64,000 nt of DNA from Hymenobacter aerilatus (GCF_022921095.1 NZ_CP095053.1:972501-1036500), one strand, 5' to 3'. Shown: positions 27,356 through 35,842, counted from the first letter of the stretch. A program made the numbers and translations. Notes: generated from the letters alone by a model not told the origin.

Positions 27356-28060
27356 TTACTTGCTCTTTTGCTTCAAAGCCTTCGCCACCGCCTGGTTCAG
27401 CAGGGGCTCCATGATGCGGTAGCCGGCCAGGGTAGGGTGCACGCCGTCGTTGGCGTATTTAGCGGGCAGGCCCTGGCGCTCGTCGGCGAGGGCCTTGTGG
27501 TAGTCGAGGTACACGAAGTTGTGCTGCTGGGCGTAGGCTTTGATTTGCTCATTGAGAGCCACAATCTTGGGGCCGGGCGTCAGGCCCTTACGCCACGGAA
27601 ACTCGGAGGCCGGCAGCACCGAGCACAAAATCACCCGCACGCCGTTGGCCTGCGCCAACTCTGCCATTGACTTGATGTTGTTCATAGTAGCCTGCTGATC
27701 GTAAGGACCAGTGTTTTCGGCCACATCATTGGTGCCCGACAGAATGGCCACCACGGCGGGGCGCAGGTTCAGCACGTCTTGCCGAAAGCGCAGCAGCATC
27801 TGCGGAGAGGTCTGCCCGCCAATACCGCGGCCAACGTACTCGTAGGGCCGCCCGGCAAAAAAGGCTGAGTCAGCGCGGGGCCAGGCGTCGGTGATGGAGT
27901 TGCCCATTAGTACCACGCGAGGCGTGTTCGTGCTGGGAGCTTTCAGCTGCTGATTGGCGGGCGTGTAACGCTTCAGGTTGGCCCAATCAGGGTTTTGCTG
28001 CGCGAGCAGGGGAGTGGTGAGCAGGCTAAACGCTAAGGTAAGCAGGGGTAGGGTTTTCAT
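27356..28060 (-). CDS. SGNH/GDSL hydrolase (acylhydrolase)
   Basis: 234 aa with a signal peptide cleaved near LLAQ. The four SGNH blocks are visible: GNSITDAW with catalytic S55, GIGGQTSPQ, LSGTNDVAE, and DGVHPTLAGY carrying the Asp-His pair. It is a secreted or periplasmic esterase, possibly acting on acetylated sugars or lipids. Minus strand, next to repeat B. No operon partner. Confidence 0.9.
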   Translation of the reverse strand: MKTLPLLTLAFSLLTTPLLAQQNPDWANLKRYTPANQQLKAPSTNTPRVVLMGNSITDAWPRADSAFFAGRPYEYVGRGIGGQTSPQMLLRFRQDVLNLRPAVVAILSGTNDVAENTGPYDQQATMNNIKSMAELAQANGVRVILCSVLPASEFPWRKGLTPGPKIVALNEQIKAYAQQHNFVYLDYHKALADERQGLPAKYANDGVHPTLAGYRIMEPLLNQAVAKALKQKSK

Positions 28061-28186
28061 GAGAAAGGAGCAAGGGTAGGATGAGGCCTGAAGGTAGCGA
28101 ATGTGCCAAGGACGCGCAGCACACTGCGGACGTTGCTAGTGCCTACCTCCAACGGCGCGAATGGAAGCCTGTGGCGCCCAACCCGT

Positions 28187-28261
28187 GCTGAAGTCCTGTA
28201 GAAGTGAGTACTTCGAGCCGAAAACTACCCTACAAGCTGCTGCATATCCCAGCACTTCAGC
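28187..28261. other. possible structured leader upstream of ABC ATPase
   Basis: GCTGAAGT (28187-28194) pairs with ACTTCAGC (28254-28261); inside, CTGTAG can pair with CTACAAG-type bases and AAGTGAGTACTT forms a small hairpin. It ends 28 bases before the ABC gene. I know no riboswitch class that fits; the frame on the opposite strand is also open across it. Confidence 0.3.
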
Positions 28262-28289
28262 CCTAAAAGGGTAGGGGAATGCCACAACA

Positions 28290-29288
28290 ATGTCATTTAT
28301 GAGCTTATTAACTGTATCAGATATCCGGCTGGAAGAAAAAGGTAACCTGGCATTGCAGGACATCAGCTTCTTGCAGCAGCGCTTCCAGAAGCTGGCCGTG
28401 GCCGGCGAAACGGGCTCCGGCAAAAGCACACTGCTACAAACTATTGCCGGGCTGGTGCAGCCCAGCGCAGGCACCGTCATGTTTGAAGGAAGCCGGGTGC
28501 GCGGCCCGGCCGAAAAGCTGATTCCCGGCCAGGCCGGCATTGCTTACCTCTCGCAGCAGTTTGAGCTGCCGCAGTTTTTGCGGGTAGAACAGGTGCTGCG
28601 CTACGCCAACAAGCTCCGGGGCAACGCCGCGGCCGATCTGTACGAGGTGTGCCGCATCAACCACCTCATGCACCGGCGCACCGACCACCTTTCCGGCGGC
28701 GAGCGGCAGCGCATTGCCCTGGCCCGCCTGCTGCTGGCCGCTCCGCGCCTGCTACTGCTCGACGAGCCCTACTCCAACCTCGACCGCGTACACAAGCAGA
28801 TTTTGAAAGACGTGGTACGCGACCTGGGCGAGCAGCTGAGCATCACCTGCACCCTCGTCTCGCACGACCCCCTCGACACGCTCTCCTGGGCCGATGAGCT
28901 GCTGGTGCTGCAAGCGGGCCAGCTGGTGCAGCAGGGTACGCCCGTGCAGGTTTATCAACAGCCTACCAACGAGTACACCGCCGCCCTGTTCGGCGACTAT
29001 CACCTGCTGACCGGCCCGGCGGCCGGCGCCCTCACCAAAGCTGCCGGCCGCCGCCTGCCGAAGGAAAAACGGCTACTGCTGCGCCCCGAGCAGGTGCAGC
29101 TAACTACAGCAGCTCCCGAAGGAGCTGTTGTGGCCACCGTGCAGGCCGTGCAGTTTTTTGGGAGCTACTACGAAACGGAAGTGGAGCTGCTGGGTAGTCG
29201 TCTCACGGCCAAAACCAGCATGCCCCCCGCCGCGCCGGGCCATGCCGTGGCCGTTTCCTACCCTGGGCCGCAGATGTGGTTTCTGTAG
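28290..29288 (+). CDS. ABC transporter ATPase with C-terminal TOBE-like domain
   Basis: 332 aa (start 28290, or the ATG at 28299). Walker A GETGSGKST, signature LSGGERQRIALAR, Walker B RLLLLDEPYSNLD and VSHD switch are present. The last 90 residues (LLLRPEQVQL, VQAVQFFGSYYETEVEL) look like the TOBE domain of PotA/MalK-type importer ATPases. No permease or binding protein is adjacent, so it is an orphan subunit here and the substrate is unknown. The D-loop reads PYSNLDRVHK. Confidence 0.85.
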   Translation: MSFMSLLTVSDIRLEEKGNLALQDISFLQQRFQKLAVAGETGSGKSTLLQTIAGLVQPSAGTVMFEGSRVRGPAEKLIPGQAGIAYLSQQFELPQFLRVEQVLRYANKLRGNAAADLYEVCRINHLMHRRTDHLSGGERQRIALARLLLAAPRLLLLDEPYSNLDRVHKQILKDVVRDLGEQLSITCTLVSHDPLDTLSWADELLVLQAGQLVQQGTPVQVYQQPTNEYTAALFGDYHLLTGPAAGALTKAAGRRLPKEKRLLLRPEQVQLTTAAPEGAVVATVQAVQFFGSYYETEVELLGSRLTAKTSMPPAAPGHAVAVSYPGPQMWFL

Positions 29289-29392
29289 CAGACAACGTTG
29301 TGTCGTGCCTACCCTGGCAAATCGAACTATCTGCCGGGGTAGCTACGTATGGAGAATAGCATGCTTCCTCTTCGCCTATTCCCGCACCGCGC

Positions 29393-29533
29393 ATGAACCT
29401 TCCCGGCCTAAAGATGCGGCGCCGCACCGGCGGTGCCCCCCAGGAACCCGACAACTACAACAAATGGGGCTGGTACGCCATGGCCGTGCTGGCCGTGGTG
29501 TGGATTATCTACAGCCTGTTTTTCGATAAATAG
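29393..29533 (+). CDS. small single-span membrane protein
   Basis: 46 aa, ATG 29393 to TAG 29533. A basic N-terminus (KMRRRTGG) is followed by an acidic/Asn linker and one membrane helix (WYAMAVLAVVWIIYSLFF). Codon use resembles the neighbours and msrB starts 14 bases after the stop, so translation together with msrB is likely. Function unknown. Confidence 0.65.
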   Translation: MNLPGLKMRRRTGGAPQEPDNYNKWGWYAMAVLAVVWIIYSLFFDK

Positions 29534-29547
29534 CCGCTGCCGGGCCT

Positions 29548-30000
29548 ATGCTGCGTTGGCTGGATGTGCTCACCTTTGCCCGGTATGGTAACCCCGAGCC
29601 GCCCCACCGGGTAGAGAAAACGGCGGCCGTATGGGCGCAAGAGTTGTCGCCCGAGCAGTTTCGGGTGCTGCGCGAGCAGGCCACCGAGCCGCCCTACCGC
29701 AATGCCTACTGCCGCCTCTACGAGCCGGGCGAGTACGTATGTGCCGGTTGCGGTAGCCTGCTGTTTAGTGCTGCCACCAAGTACCACGCTATTTCGGGGT
29801 GGCCCAGCTTCACGCAGCCGGCCCACAAAAACGCTATCTGCTACCACTTTGACCACAGCCACCACATGCAGCGCGTGGAGGTGCGCTGCAATGTGTGCCA
29901 GGGGCACCTGGGCCACGTGTTTCCCGATGGCCCCGCGCCCGGCGGCCTGCGCTACTGCATCAACTCGGCCAGCCTGCAACTGGTAGCACCTACAGGGTAG
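29548..30000 (+). CDS. msrB: peptide-methionine (R)-S-oxide reductase MsrB
   Basis: 150 aa, a full MsrB domain. It reduces methionine-R-sulfoxide in proteins. Zinc ligands are C65/C68 (CAGC) and C114/C117 (CNVC); the catalytic Cys is C137 in RYCINSASL. GWPSF and GHVFPDGP are the conserved substrate loops. There is no signal peptide, so it is cytoplasmic. It is probably co-transcribed with the 46-aa membrane protein before it. Confidence 0.95.
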   Translation: MLRWLDVLTFARYGNPEPPHRVEKTAAVWAQELSPEQFRVLREQATEPPYRNAYCRLYEPGEYVCAGCGSLLFSAATKYHAISGWPSFTQPAHKNAICYHFDHSHHMQRVEVRCNVCQGHLGHVFPDGPAPGGLRYCINSASLQLVAPTG

Positions 30001-30006
30001 TCGAAG

Positions 30007-30534
30007 CTATAATGGCGGCTCTTCCGAGGGTGGATTCTGTTTCTCTTCAAAGCGAATAATGCTGATGCGACCCGTTGGCTCCATATACGCTTCCTTGATG
30101 CCCGATATATCCGTCAGGCCGTTGGTGCGCAGCTCGCTCATCAGCTCACTGCGGGTAATCAGCTCCTTGCGCATGTTGTCTTTTTGCAGTTGGCCATTGC
30201 GGATCAACAGGAGCTTGGCGGGCTTTATCAGCCGCTGAAACAACGGATAATGAAAGCCCAGCCAGTTCAGAAAATAGCTCCAGCAAATGATAACGCCCAC
30301 CAGCAGAATGCCTTCCGTAACGGAGCGATACTCACCGGCCATGCCGTTCTGAGCGGCGTCGGCAATCATCACCACAAACAGCATATCGGTGATGCCTAGC
30401 GTACCCGACTCGCGCTTCAGCACCACGCGCAGCAGCAAAAACAGCCCCAGGTAGATAAGCGTGCCCCGCACCACAATTTCGAGTAGGGGTGTATTGGGCA
30501 CAAAGACTGCGTGCCAGTCTACTTGGTCAAACAT
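30007..30534 (-). CDS. DUF421 (YetF-like) membrane protein
   Basis: 175 aa. Two or three membrane segments at the N-terminus (LLEIVVRGTLIYLGLFLLLR, FVVMIADAAQNGM, ILLVGVIICWSYFLNWLG) are followed by the conserved cytoplasmic YetF domain (LLIRNGQLQKDNMRKELITR, MSELRTNGLTDISGIKEAYM, EPTGRISII). Its role is not established; YetF-type proteins affect spore or envelope traits in Bacillus. It converges with msrB, with only 6 bases between the stops. Confidence 0.88.
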   Translation of the reverse strand: MFDQVDWHAVFVPNTPLLEIVVRGTLIYLGLFLLLRVVLKRESGTLGITDMLFVVMIADAAQNGMAGEYRSVTEGILLVGVIICWSYFLNWLGFHYPLFQRLIKPAKLLLIRNGQLQKDNMRKELITRSELMSELRTNGLTDISGIKEAYMEPTGRISIIRFEEKQNPPSEEPPL

Positions 30535-30655
30535 AATGCGTTGGGTTGAAGTCTACCTACCGCATACGGGCGCTGCCGGCCAGCGGCTATGCTGGCAGGT
30601 GGATGTTGTTGGCAGCAGGGTAGGCGGGGCCGCACGGGTAGGGCGCGACCAATGC

Positions 30656-31216
30656 CTACTTCAGCAACTCTTGCTCGTACACCCAGCGCGCCTCCTCGTT
30701 GTAGGCCACAAACACCACGGTGGCGGGCAGCTCGTTTTCCTTTAGAAACGCCTGCACCTCGCGCACTGCAATGCGGGCCGCGTCGGCCTTGGGGTAGCCG
30801 TAAATACCGGTGCTGATGCCCGGAAACGCCACGCTGCTGAGCTGCTTCTCTGCCGCCAGGCGCAGGCAGTTGCGGTAGCAGCTGGTCAATAGCTCCGCCT
30901 CGCCCTTGATGCCCCCGTTCCACACCGGCCCTACTGTGTGTATCACGTAGCTGGCTGGTAGCTCGCCGGCGGTGGTTATCACGGCCTCGCCGGTAGCGCA
31001 GCCACCCTGCCGCGCCCTGATCTGGCGGCACTCCTCCAGAATAGCTGGCCCACCAGCCCGGTGAATGGCCCCATCTACGCCGCCTCCACCCAGCAGCGAG
31101 GAGTTGGCGGCATTCACGATGGCGTCGGTATCCACCCGTGTGATATCGCCCTGGTAGAGCAGGATGCGGCCGAAGGTTTGGGCGTCGGGGCGCCAGGTAG
31201 CAGCGGTAATAGCCAT
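30656..31216 (-). CDS. macrodomain protein (O-acetyl-ADP-ribose deacetylase-like)
   Basis: 186 aa from the ATG at 31216 ([13 protein letters not shown]); an upstream ATG at 31252 would add 12 residues without family support. Motifs are [45 protein letters not shown] and [13 protein letters not shown], the ADP-ribose binding loops of the MacroD/YmdB group, which remove ADP-ribose or acetyl groups from ADP-ribose. No DarT-like toxin is adjacent. Cytoplasmic, single gene. Confidence 0.92.
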   Translation of the reverse strand: MAITAATWRPDAQTFGRILLYQGDITRVDTDAIVNAANSSLLGGGGVDGAIHRAGGPAILEECRQIRARQGGCATGEAVITTAGELPASYVIHTVGPVWNGGIKGEAELLTSCYRNCLRLAAEKQLSSVAFPGISTGIYGYPKADAARIAVREVQAFLKENELPATVVFVAYNEEARWVYEQELLK

Positions 31217-31371
31217 AGCAAAAGCGTAAGAAGAGCAGAGTGGCAGCGCCATTCATCCCTGTTGTAAGACAGTTCGGCCCGAAATGTTGCTGATTGGGTA
31301 GCAAAGAATTGTGTTGAGATAGACCATCGACTACCTTTCCTGCACTGTTTCACCTCGTTATCCTCTCTGCC

Positions 31372-31650
31372 ATGGAGCCCCTCAACCGTGACCCGCAACT
31401 CTGGCGCCAGGCGAAAGCCCGTGCCCGCTTCAAAGCCAGTGTACTTACCTATTTGTGGGTGAATGCCCTGCTGTGGACCATCTGGGCTTTCACGGGCCGC
31501 GGGTCCTACCCCGTGCCGTGGCCGCTGTGGGCTACCTTCTTCTGGGGCATCGCGCTGCTAGCAAACGGCGCCAGCGTCTACGGGTGGTGGGGCCAAAGCC
31601 AGCAAGCCGAGCGTGAGTACGAGCGGCTGCTGCGAAAGCGAGAAGAGTAA
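31372..31650 (+). CDS. 2TM domain protein
   Basis: 92 aa with two membrane helices (VLTYLWVNALLWTIWAFTG and WPLWATFFWGIALLANGASVY) and charged ends (QAKARARFK, EREYERLLRKREE). This matches the 2TM domain family, often fused to kinases or found alone in Bacteroidota; role unknown. REP-like copy 5 and the IS110 element follow it. Confidence 0.8.
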   Translation: MEPLNRDPQLWRQAKARARFKASVLTYLWVNALLWTIWAFTGRGSYPVPWPLWATFFWGIALLANGASVYGWWGQSQQAEREYERLLRKREE

Positions 31651-31672
31651 AGTGGTGAGTTAACAGAAATAC

Positions 31673-31810
31673 GTGTCATCCTGAGCATTCCGCGCATCAA
31701 GCGGCAGCGAAGGACCTTCTCACGCATGAACGGCAGGCGTATCAACGACTCGTTCACGCATGAAAAGGTCCTTCGCTGCCGCTTGATGCGCGGAATGCTC
31801 AGGATGACAC
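31673..31810. repeat. REP-like hairpin element, copy 5 (longest)
   Basis: The outer arms are GTGTCATCCTGAGCATTCCG with CGCATCAAGCGGCAGCG, then AAGGACCTTCTCACGC; the right side is the full complement ending CAGGATGACAC. It carries an extra 19-20 bp in both arms compared with other copies, with matching changes, so the stem is perfect over more than 50 bp. Confidence 0.9.
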
Positions 31811-31869
31811 ACGTATTCTTTACTGAACCTCATCACTTGTATGATTGTACTACCCTAACTTAAGGGTAG

Positions 31870-32087
31870 CTAGAAAAGGAAACGGGGACACCATCCATCC
31901 CTAAATGCGGTGCTTTGGCGTCGACGTTGCGTGTGAGAATCTGTGCCCCGTTTCCCGTTTTTGCCTGAAGACTGCACAGTATGGAGGGAGCCCCGCCCTG
32001 GCGCGGATGGCATCCCGCATTTGTACAAGGAGAGTTGCGGTGAAAACCTTGCTGGCTGGTTGCTTTCCACCTTTTTACCCCGTGCCG
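31870..32087 (+). ncRNA. candidate bridge RNA region of IS110 element
   Basis: About 218 bases without a coding role directly upstream of the transposase. GGAAACGGGG (31878-31887) pairs with CCCCGTTTCC (31946-31955), enclosing a 58-base internal region; further hairpins include GCGGATGGCATCCCGC (about 32008-32023). IS110 elements carry a bridge RNA in this position that binds target and donor DNA. The RNA and its guide loops are inferred, not demonstrated. Confidence 0.45.
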
Positions 32088-33149
32088 ATGCCCCGCGTCC
32101 CTTCCCCCACCGCCCCGCTGAAATACGTTGTGGGCATTGACATTGCCAAAGACACCTTCGTGGCCTGCTTCGGCCGCATCGAGGCCAGCCAGCAGCTGCG
32201 TTTTGGTAAAGAAACCACGTTTGCCAACACGCTGGCCGGCTTCACGGCCCTGCTGGCCTGGACGGCCAAGCAACAGGCGCCCGCCGCCCCATTGTGGTTC
32301 GTGGTCGAAGCCACTGGGGTCTACTACGAAGCCTTAGCCTATTTTCTCTCCGATAACGCACAGGCCCTGAGCGTGCTACTGCCCAACAAAGTCAAGCACT
32401 TTGCCCAGAGCACCGAGCTCAAGAGCAAGACCGATCAACTCGATGCCCGCCTGCTTTGCCGCCTGGGCCTGGAGCGGGCCTTGCCCGCCTGGCAACCACC
32501 AACGCCCGCTCTGCGCCAGCTGCGGGCCCTGGCCCGCGAGCGTCAGCGCCTAAGCGAGCAGGGCGGACAGCTCAAAACCCGGTGCCACGCCTACCAGCAC
32601 AGCTACCAGCCCGACGCCCGCACCCTCGAGCGCTTGGCCGCTCAGCAGCAACTCGTTGCCCAACAGCTAAAAGCCGTCGACCAAGACCTCTCGCTGCTGC
32701 TCGACGCGGAGCCGGAGTTGGCCCGCAAACTGGCCCACCTGACCAGCATCCCCGGCATCGGTCTGACCACGGCCATCGTGGTGGTGGCCGAAACCAACGG
32801 CTTCATCCTGGTGGAAAACGAGCGCCAGCTCGCCTCCTACGCCGGCCTAGACGTGGTGCAGCGCCAAAGCGGCCTCTCTTCCCAAGCCACGCGCATTTCC
32901 CGCCGAGGGAACGTGCGCCTGCGTACGGCGCTCTACCTGCCAGCCGTGAGCAGCCTGCGCTATAATCCGCAGCAAAAAGCCTTCTATGCCCGCTTGCGCG
33001 CCCGCCAGCCCAGCGGCAAGCCCGGCGTCATTGCCGTCATGCGCAAGCTCTTGCTGCTCTGCTATTCGCTCTGGAAAAACGACCGCCCCTACGACCTGCA
33101 GTTCCACCCGGCCCACATGGCCGAAAAAGAAGTAGCCCCGGCCGATTAA
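32088..33149 (+). CDS. IS110 family transposase (bridge-RNA-guided recombinase)
   Basis: 353 aa from ATG 32088. The N-terminal RuvC-like DEDD domain has D18 (GIDIAKDTF), E74 (VVEATGVYYE), and D116/D119 (SKTDQLDARL). A coiled-coil linker follows. The C-terminal Tnp domain has SIPGIGLTTA and the catalytic serine S261 in QRQSGLSSQATRISRRGN. All catalytic residues are intact and the gene is full length, so the element may be active. An in-frame extension upstream to 31905 overlaps the structured leader and lacks family similarity. Only one copy is seen in the window. Confidence 0.93.
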   Translation: MPRVPSPTAPLKYVVGIDIAKDTFVACFGRIEASQQLRFGKETTFANTLAGFTALLAWTAKQQAPAAPLWFVVEATGVYYEALAYFLSDNAQALSVLLPNKVKHFAQSTELKSKTDQLDARLLCRLGLERALPAWQPPTPALRQLRALARERQRLSEQGGQLKTRCHAYQHSYQPDARTLERLAAQQQLVAQQLKAVDQDLSLLLDAEPELARKLAHLTSIPGIGLTTAIVVVAETNGFILVENERQLASYAGLDVVQRQSGLSSQATRISRRGNVRLRTALYLPAVSSLRYNPQQKAFYARLRARQPSGKPGVIAVMRKLLLLCYSLWKNDRPYDLQFHPAHMAEKEVAPAD

Positions 33150-33276
33150 TGGGCCGAGGCTACACAGGATGAACCCGAAGGCTCTCCTTGAAGGAGCCTA
33201 AAGATAAAAAACTTGCCCAAGTTCTTGCTCTTTATCACAGTATCTCACAAGTTCACCTTTTCCTACCTTCGCGGGG

Positions 33277-33744
33277 ATGAAAAAAATGCGAATTCCGAAG
33301 CGGGTAGTGGGGCGGCGGGAGCTGGTCGATTTCCCGGCGTTTGGGCTGCAAGGCATAGAGGCCAAGGTAGATACCGGCGCCTACACGGGCGCCATTCACT
33401 GCTCCGACATCCACGAGGAGCGCCGCGCCGACGGGCAAATTGTGCTGCGCGTGCTGCTACTTGACCCGTCGCACCTTAACTTTGACGGCCGGCCGCTGGA
33501 ATTTACCACGTTCTCGCGGCGCGACATCCGCAGCTCGAATGGCGACGTGCAGGAGCGCTACGTGGTAGCCATGGTCATCCGCCTGTTCGGGGAGGATTTT
33601 GCCACCGAGTTTTCGCTTTCCGACCGTTCCGACATGAAGTACCCCGTGCTGATTGGCCGCGCTCTGTTGCGGCAGGGGCGCTTTGTGGTGGACGTAGGGC
33701 GGCGTAATGTTTCGTATAAGGCAACCCAACACCCCTCTTCGTAG
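33277..33744 (+). CDS. RimB-like ATP-dependent zinc protease (retropepsin-like)
   Basis: 155 aa. Members of this family (PF05618-type) sit beside rimK and in Pseudomonas the product RimB acts as a protease on modified ribosomal protein S6. Visible signature: KRVVGRRELVDFPAFG, AKVDTGAYTGAIHCSDI (the DTGA motif of aspartic-protease-like folds), and DMKYPVLIGRALL near the end. It starts after TACCTTCGCGGGG, a -7-like box only a few bases before the ATG, which would give a nearly leaderless transcript. rimK follows after 68 bases. Confidence 0.85.
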   Translation: MKKMRIPKRVVGRRELVDFPAFGLQGIEAKVDTGAYTGAIHCSDIHEERRADGQIVLRVLLLDPSHLNFDGRPLEFTTFSRRDIRSSNGDVQERYVVAMVIRLFGEDFATEFSLSDRSDMKYPVLIGRALLRQGRFVVDVGRRNVSYKATQHPSS

Positions 33745-33812
33745 TACCCGGCTAAGCTATAGCACTCGCCTTTTATAACCACCCGTCGACCGCCCCATCC
33801 TCTGTGTCACCC

Positions 33813-34745
33813 ATGAAATTAGCGATTCTATCGCGTGAGCCAACACTATACTCTACCCAGCGCCTGGTAGAAGCCGCCCAGCAACGCGGCCACGAGGTGG
33901 TGGTGCTAGACCATTTGCAGTGCAACCTAGTGCTGGAAAAAGGTACGCCGGGTATTATTTATAAGGGCGAGCGACTGCACGATATCCAAGCTGTTATTCC
34001 GCGCATTGGGGCCTCTGTTACGTTCTACGGCACGGCCGTAGTGCGGCAGTTTGAGATGATGAAGGTGTCGACGGCCGTGAGCAGCCAAGCCATTGTGCGC
34101 TCCCGCGACAAGCTGCGCTCGGTGCAGATCCTGAGCCGGGCTGGCATCGGCATGCCCAAAACGGCCTTCACCAACTTCTCTGCCGACGTGCCGACCATGA
34201 TTGAGCACGTGGGCGGCGCCCCCGTTATCATCAAGCTATTGGAGGGCACGCAGGGTCTGGGCGTGGTGCTGGCCGAGTCGGCCAAGGCTGCACAGTCGGT
34301 GATTGAGGCCTTTCACAACCTGAAGGCGCGCATCATCGTGCAGGAGTTTATTGCCGAAAGCAAGGGCGCCGATCTGCGGGCCTTCGTGGTGAACGGCGAG
34401 GTAGTGGGCGCCATGAAGCGCCAGGGCAAGGAGGGCGAGTTTCGCTCGAACCTGCACCGCGGCGGCACCGGCAAGCTGGTGAAGCTGAGCCGGGCCGAAA
34501 AAGCCGCCGCCCTGGCCGCCGCCAAAGCCCTGGGCCTGGGCATTGCGGGCGTAGACATGCTGCAAAGCAAGCGCGGTCCGCTGGTGCTGGAGGTAAATTC
34601 CTCGCCCGGCCTGGAGGGCATCGAGAAAGCCACCGGCCTCGATATAGCCGGCAAAGTCATTACCTATACCGAGGAGCTGGTGAAGAAGCGCAAGAGGGCC
34701 GAAGTCGCCAAGAAGCGCAAAGCCACTGAAACCGACGAGGAGTAG
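33813..34745 (+). CDS. rimK: RimK-type glutamate ligase (ATP-grasp)
   Basis: 310 aa from ATG 33813. RimK adds glutamate residues to the C-terminus of ribosomal protein S6. It begins [20 protein letters not shown], has [19 protein letters not shown], the ATP-grasp lysine in [30 protein letters not shown], and metal ligands in [14 protein letters not shown]. The C-terminus is extended by a Lys/Arg/Glu-rich tail ([20 protein letters not shown]). It lies between the zinc protease and an aspartoacylase-like gene, the usual RimK neighbourhood. Confidence 0.93.
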   Translation: MKLAILSREPTLYSTQRLVEAAQQRGHEVVVLDHLQCNLVLEKGTPGIIYKGERLHDIQAVIPRIGASVTFYGTAVVRQFEMMKVSTAVSSQAIVRSRDKLRSVQILSRAGIGMPKTAFTNFSADVPTMIEHVGGAPVIIKLLEGTQGLGVVLAESAKAAQSVIEAFHNLKARIIVQEFIAESKGADLRAFVVNGEVVGAMKRQGKEGEFRSNLHRGGTGKLVKLSRAEKAAALAAAKALGLGIAGVDMLQSKRGPLVLEVNSSPGLEGIEKATGLDIAGKVITYTEELVKKRKRAEVAKKRKATETDEE

Positions 34746-34761
34746 GGAAGTAGCGAAAGCT

Positions 34762-34823
34762 AGAAGCGGTTAGAACGAATTCCCCTCCTTTTTTAAGGGG
34801 GGGAATTCGTTCTAACCGCTTCT
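34762..34823. terminator. very long perfect hairpin after rimK
   Basis: AGAAGCGGTTAGAACGAATT then CCCC pairs over about 24 bp with GGGGAATTCGTTCTAACCGC then TTCT, around TCCTTTTTTAAGGG. It lies between rimK and the next gene of the same module, so it may lower downstream expression or be a mobile hairpin; there is no T tract after it. Confidence 0.6.
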
Positions 34824-34858
34824 CAATCTCAACATTCAACACTCAACACTTCCCCTCC

Positions 34859-35842
34859 TTGCAGCTAAACGGCCTCACTATCCAGCCTGGCGAGCGGGTG
34901 ATGACCCGCTTGGTTATCTCGCGCCTACCCTCCGGTACTATCATCGACGTGCCGGTGCACGTGTTCCGGTCGAGGGAGCCGGGGCCGACGGTGCTGCTGA
35001 TGGCCGGCATGCACGGCGACGAGGTGAACGGCGTGGAAACCATCCGCCGCCTGATTCAGCAGGACTTGCTGCGGCCGTTGCGGGGCACCATCATTGCTAT
35101 TCCGCTGCTCAATATCTATGGCTTCCTGAACTTCTCGCGCGAGGTGCCCGATGGTAAGGACGTCAACCGGTCGTTTCCCGGCAACTCGCGCGGCTCCTTG
35201 GCCAGCCGGGTAGCGCACCGCTTCATGCGCGAAATCATGCCGCTGGTCGACTACGGCATTGATTTCCATACGGGCGGCGCCTCGCGCAGCAACCACCCGC
35301 AAGTGCGCTGCCTGCTCGACCACGAGCCCAGCGCCACGCTGGCTCGCACGTTTGCGGCCCCCTTCACGCTGCACGCCAAGCTGCGGCGAGGCTCCCTGCG
35401 AGAAGCAGCGTTTGGCTTGGGCAAGTCTATTATCGTGTACGAAACCGGCGAGTCGTTGCGCTTCGATGAAACGGGTATTGAGCTAGCTATAGCTGGCACC
35501 TACCGCGTGCTGCACCACCTGGGCATGGTAGCCGAGGCCACGCCAGCCACGCAGCCCAGCATTGAGTGCTGGCGCGGGCGCTGGCTGCGGGCGCGCTTCG
35601 CGGGGCTGTTTCGCAGCCAGGTGCGCAAGGGCGACTACATCGAGCAGGGCCAGGTCTACGGCATCATCACCGACCCCTACGGCGAAATGGCCGTGCATCT
35701 GGAGTCGCCGGTGAGCGGCTACGTGGTGGGACTCAACCACATGCCTGTCGTCAACCAGGGCGACGCGCTCCTGCACATTGGCTTGACAGAACCGGCACCC
35801 GTTCCCACAGAAGACACCGACGCCCCTGCTCCGACTCTTTGA
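34859..35842 (+). CDS. succinylglutamate desuccinylase/aspartoacylase family protein
   Basis: 327 aa with a TTG start at 34859; the next ATG (34901) would remove the conserved QLNGLTIQPGERV segment seen at the start of this family, so TTG is preferred. Zinc motif MAGMHGDEVNG (His, Glu), VPDGKDVNRSFPG, and IDFHTGGASRSNHPQVR carry the M14-like metal and substrate ligands. In genomes it accompanies RimK and its zinc protease; it may remove or process glutamyl products, but the substrate is not known. Confidence 0.87.
   Translation: MQLNGLTIQPGERVMTRLVISRLPSGTIIDVPVHVFRSREPGPTVLLMAGMHGDEVNGVETIRRLIQQDLLRPLRGTIIAIPLLNIYGFLNFSREVPDGKDVNRSFPGNSRGSLASRVAHRFMREIMPLVDYGIDFHTGGASRSNHPQVRCLLDHEPSATLARTFAAPFTLHAKLRRGSLREAAFGLGKSIIVYETGESLRFDETGIELAIAGTYRVLHHLGMVAEATPATQPSIECWRGRWLRARFAGLFRSQVRKGDYIEQGQVYGIITDPYGEMAVHLESPVSGYVVGLNHMPVVNQGDALLHIGLTEPAPVPTEDTDAPAPTL

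Larger units (their letters stand above)
31860..33210 (+). mobile_element. IS110-family insertion sequence (boundaries approximate)
   Basis: It consists of a structured non-coding left part (about 31870-32087), a DEDD transposase gene (32088-33149) and a short right end with a hairpin (AGGCTC / GGAGCCT, about 33180-33200). The long left non-coding end and short right end fit the IS110 group rather than IS1111. No inverted terminal repeats or target duplication are seen, as expected for the family; exact ends cannot be set without an empty site. Confidence 0.7.

Noticed and set aside
28136..28540. 134-codon minus-strand frame opposite the ABC ATPase start
   Set aside because: Most of it mirrors the ATPase gene; the last 45 residues over the spacer look protein-like but match nothing I recognise.
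30656..31216. Macrodomain as part of a DarT/DarG toxin-antitoxin
   Set aside because: No DarT-like ADP-ribosyltransferase is adjacent and the motifs fit the common YmdB/MacroD type.
31905..32087. Longer N-terminus for the IS110 transposase
   Set aside because: The added 61 residues are Cys-rich, unlike the family, and overlap the structured leader.
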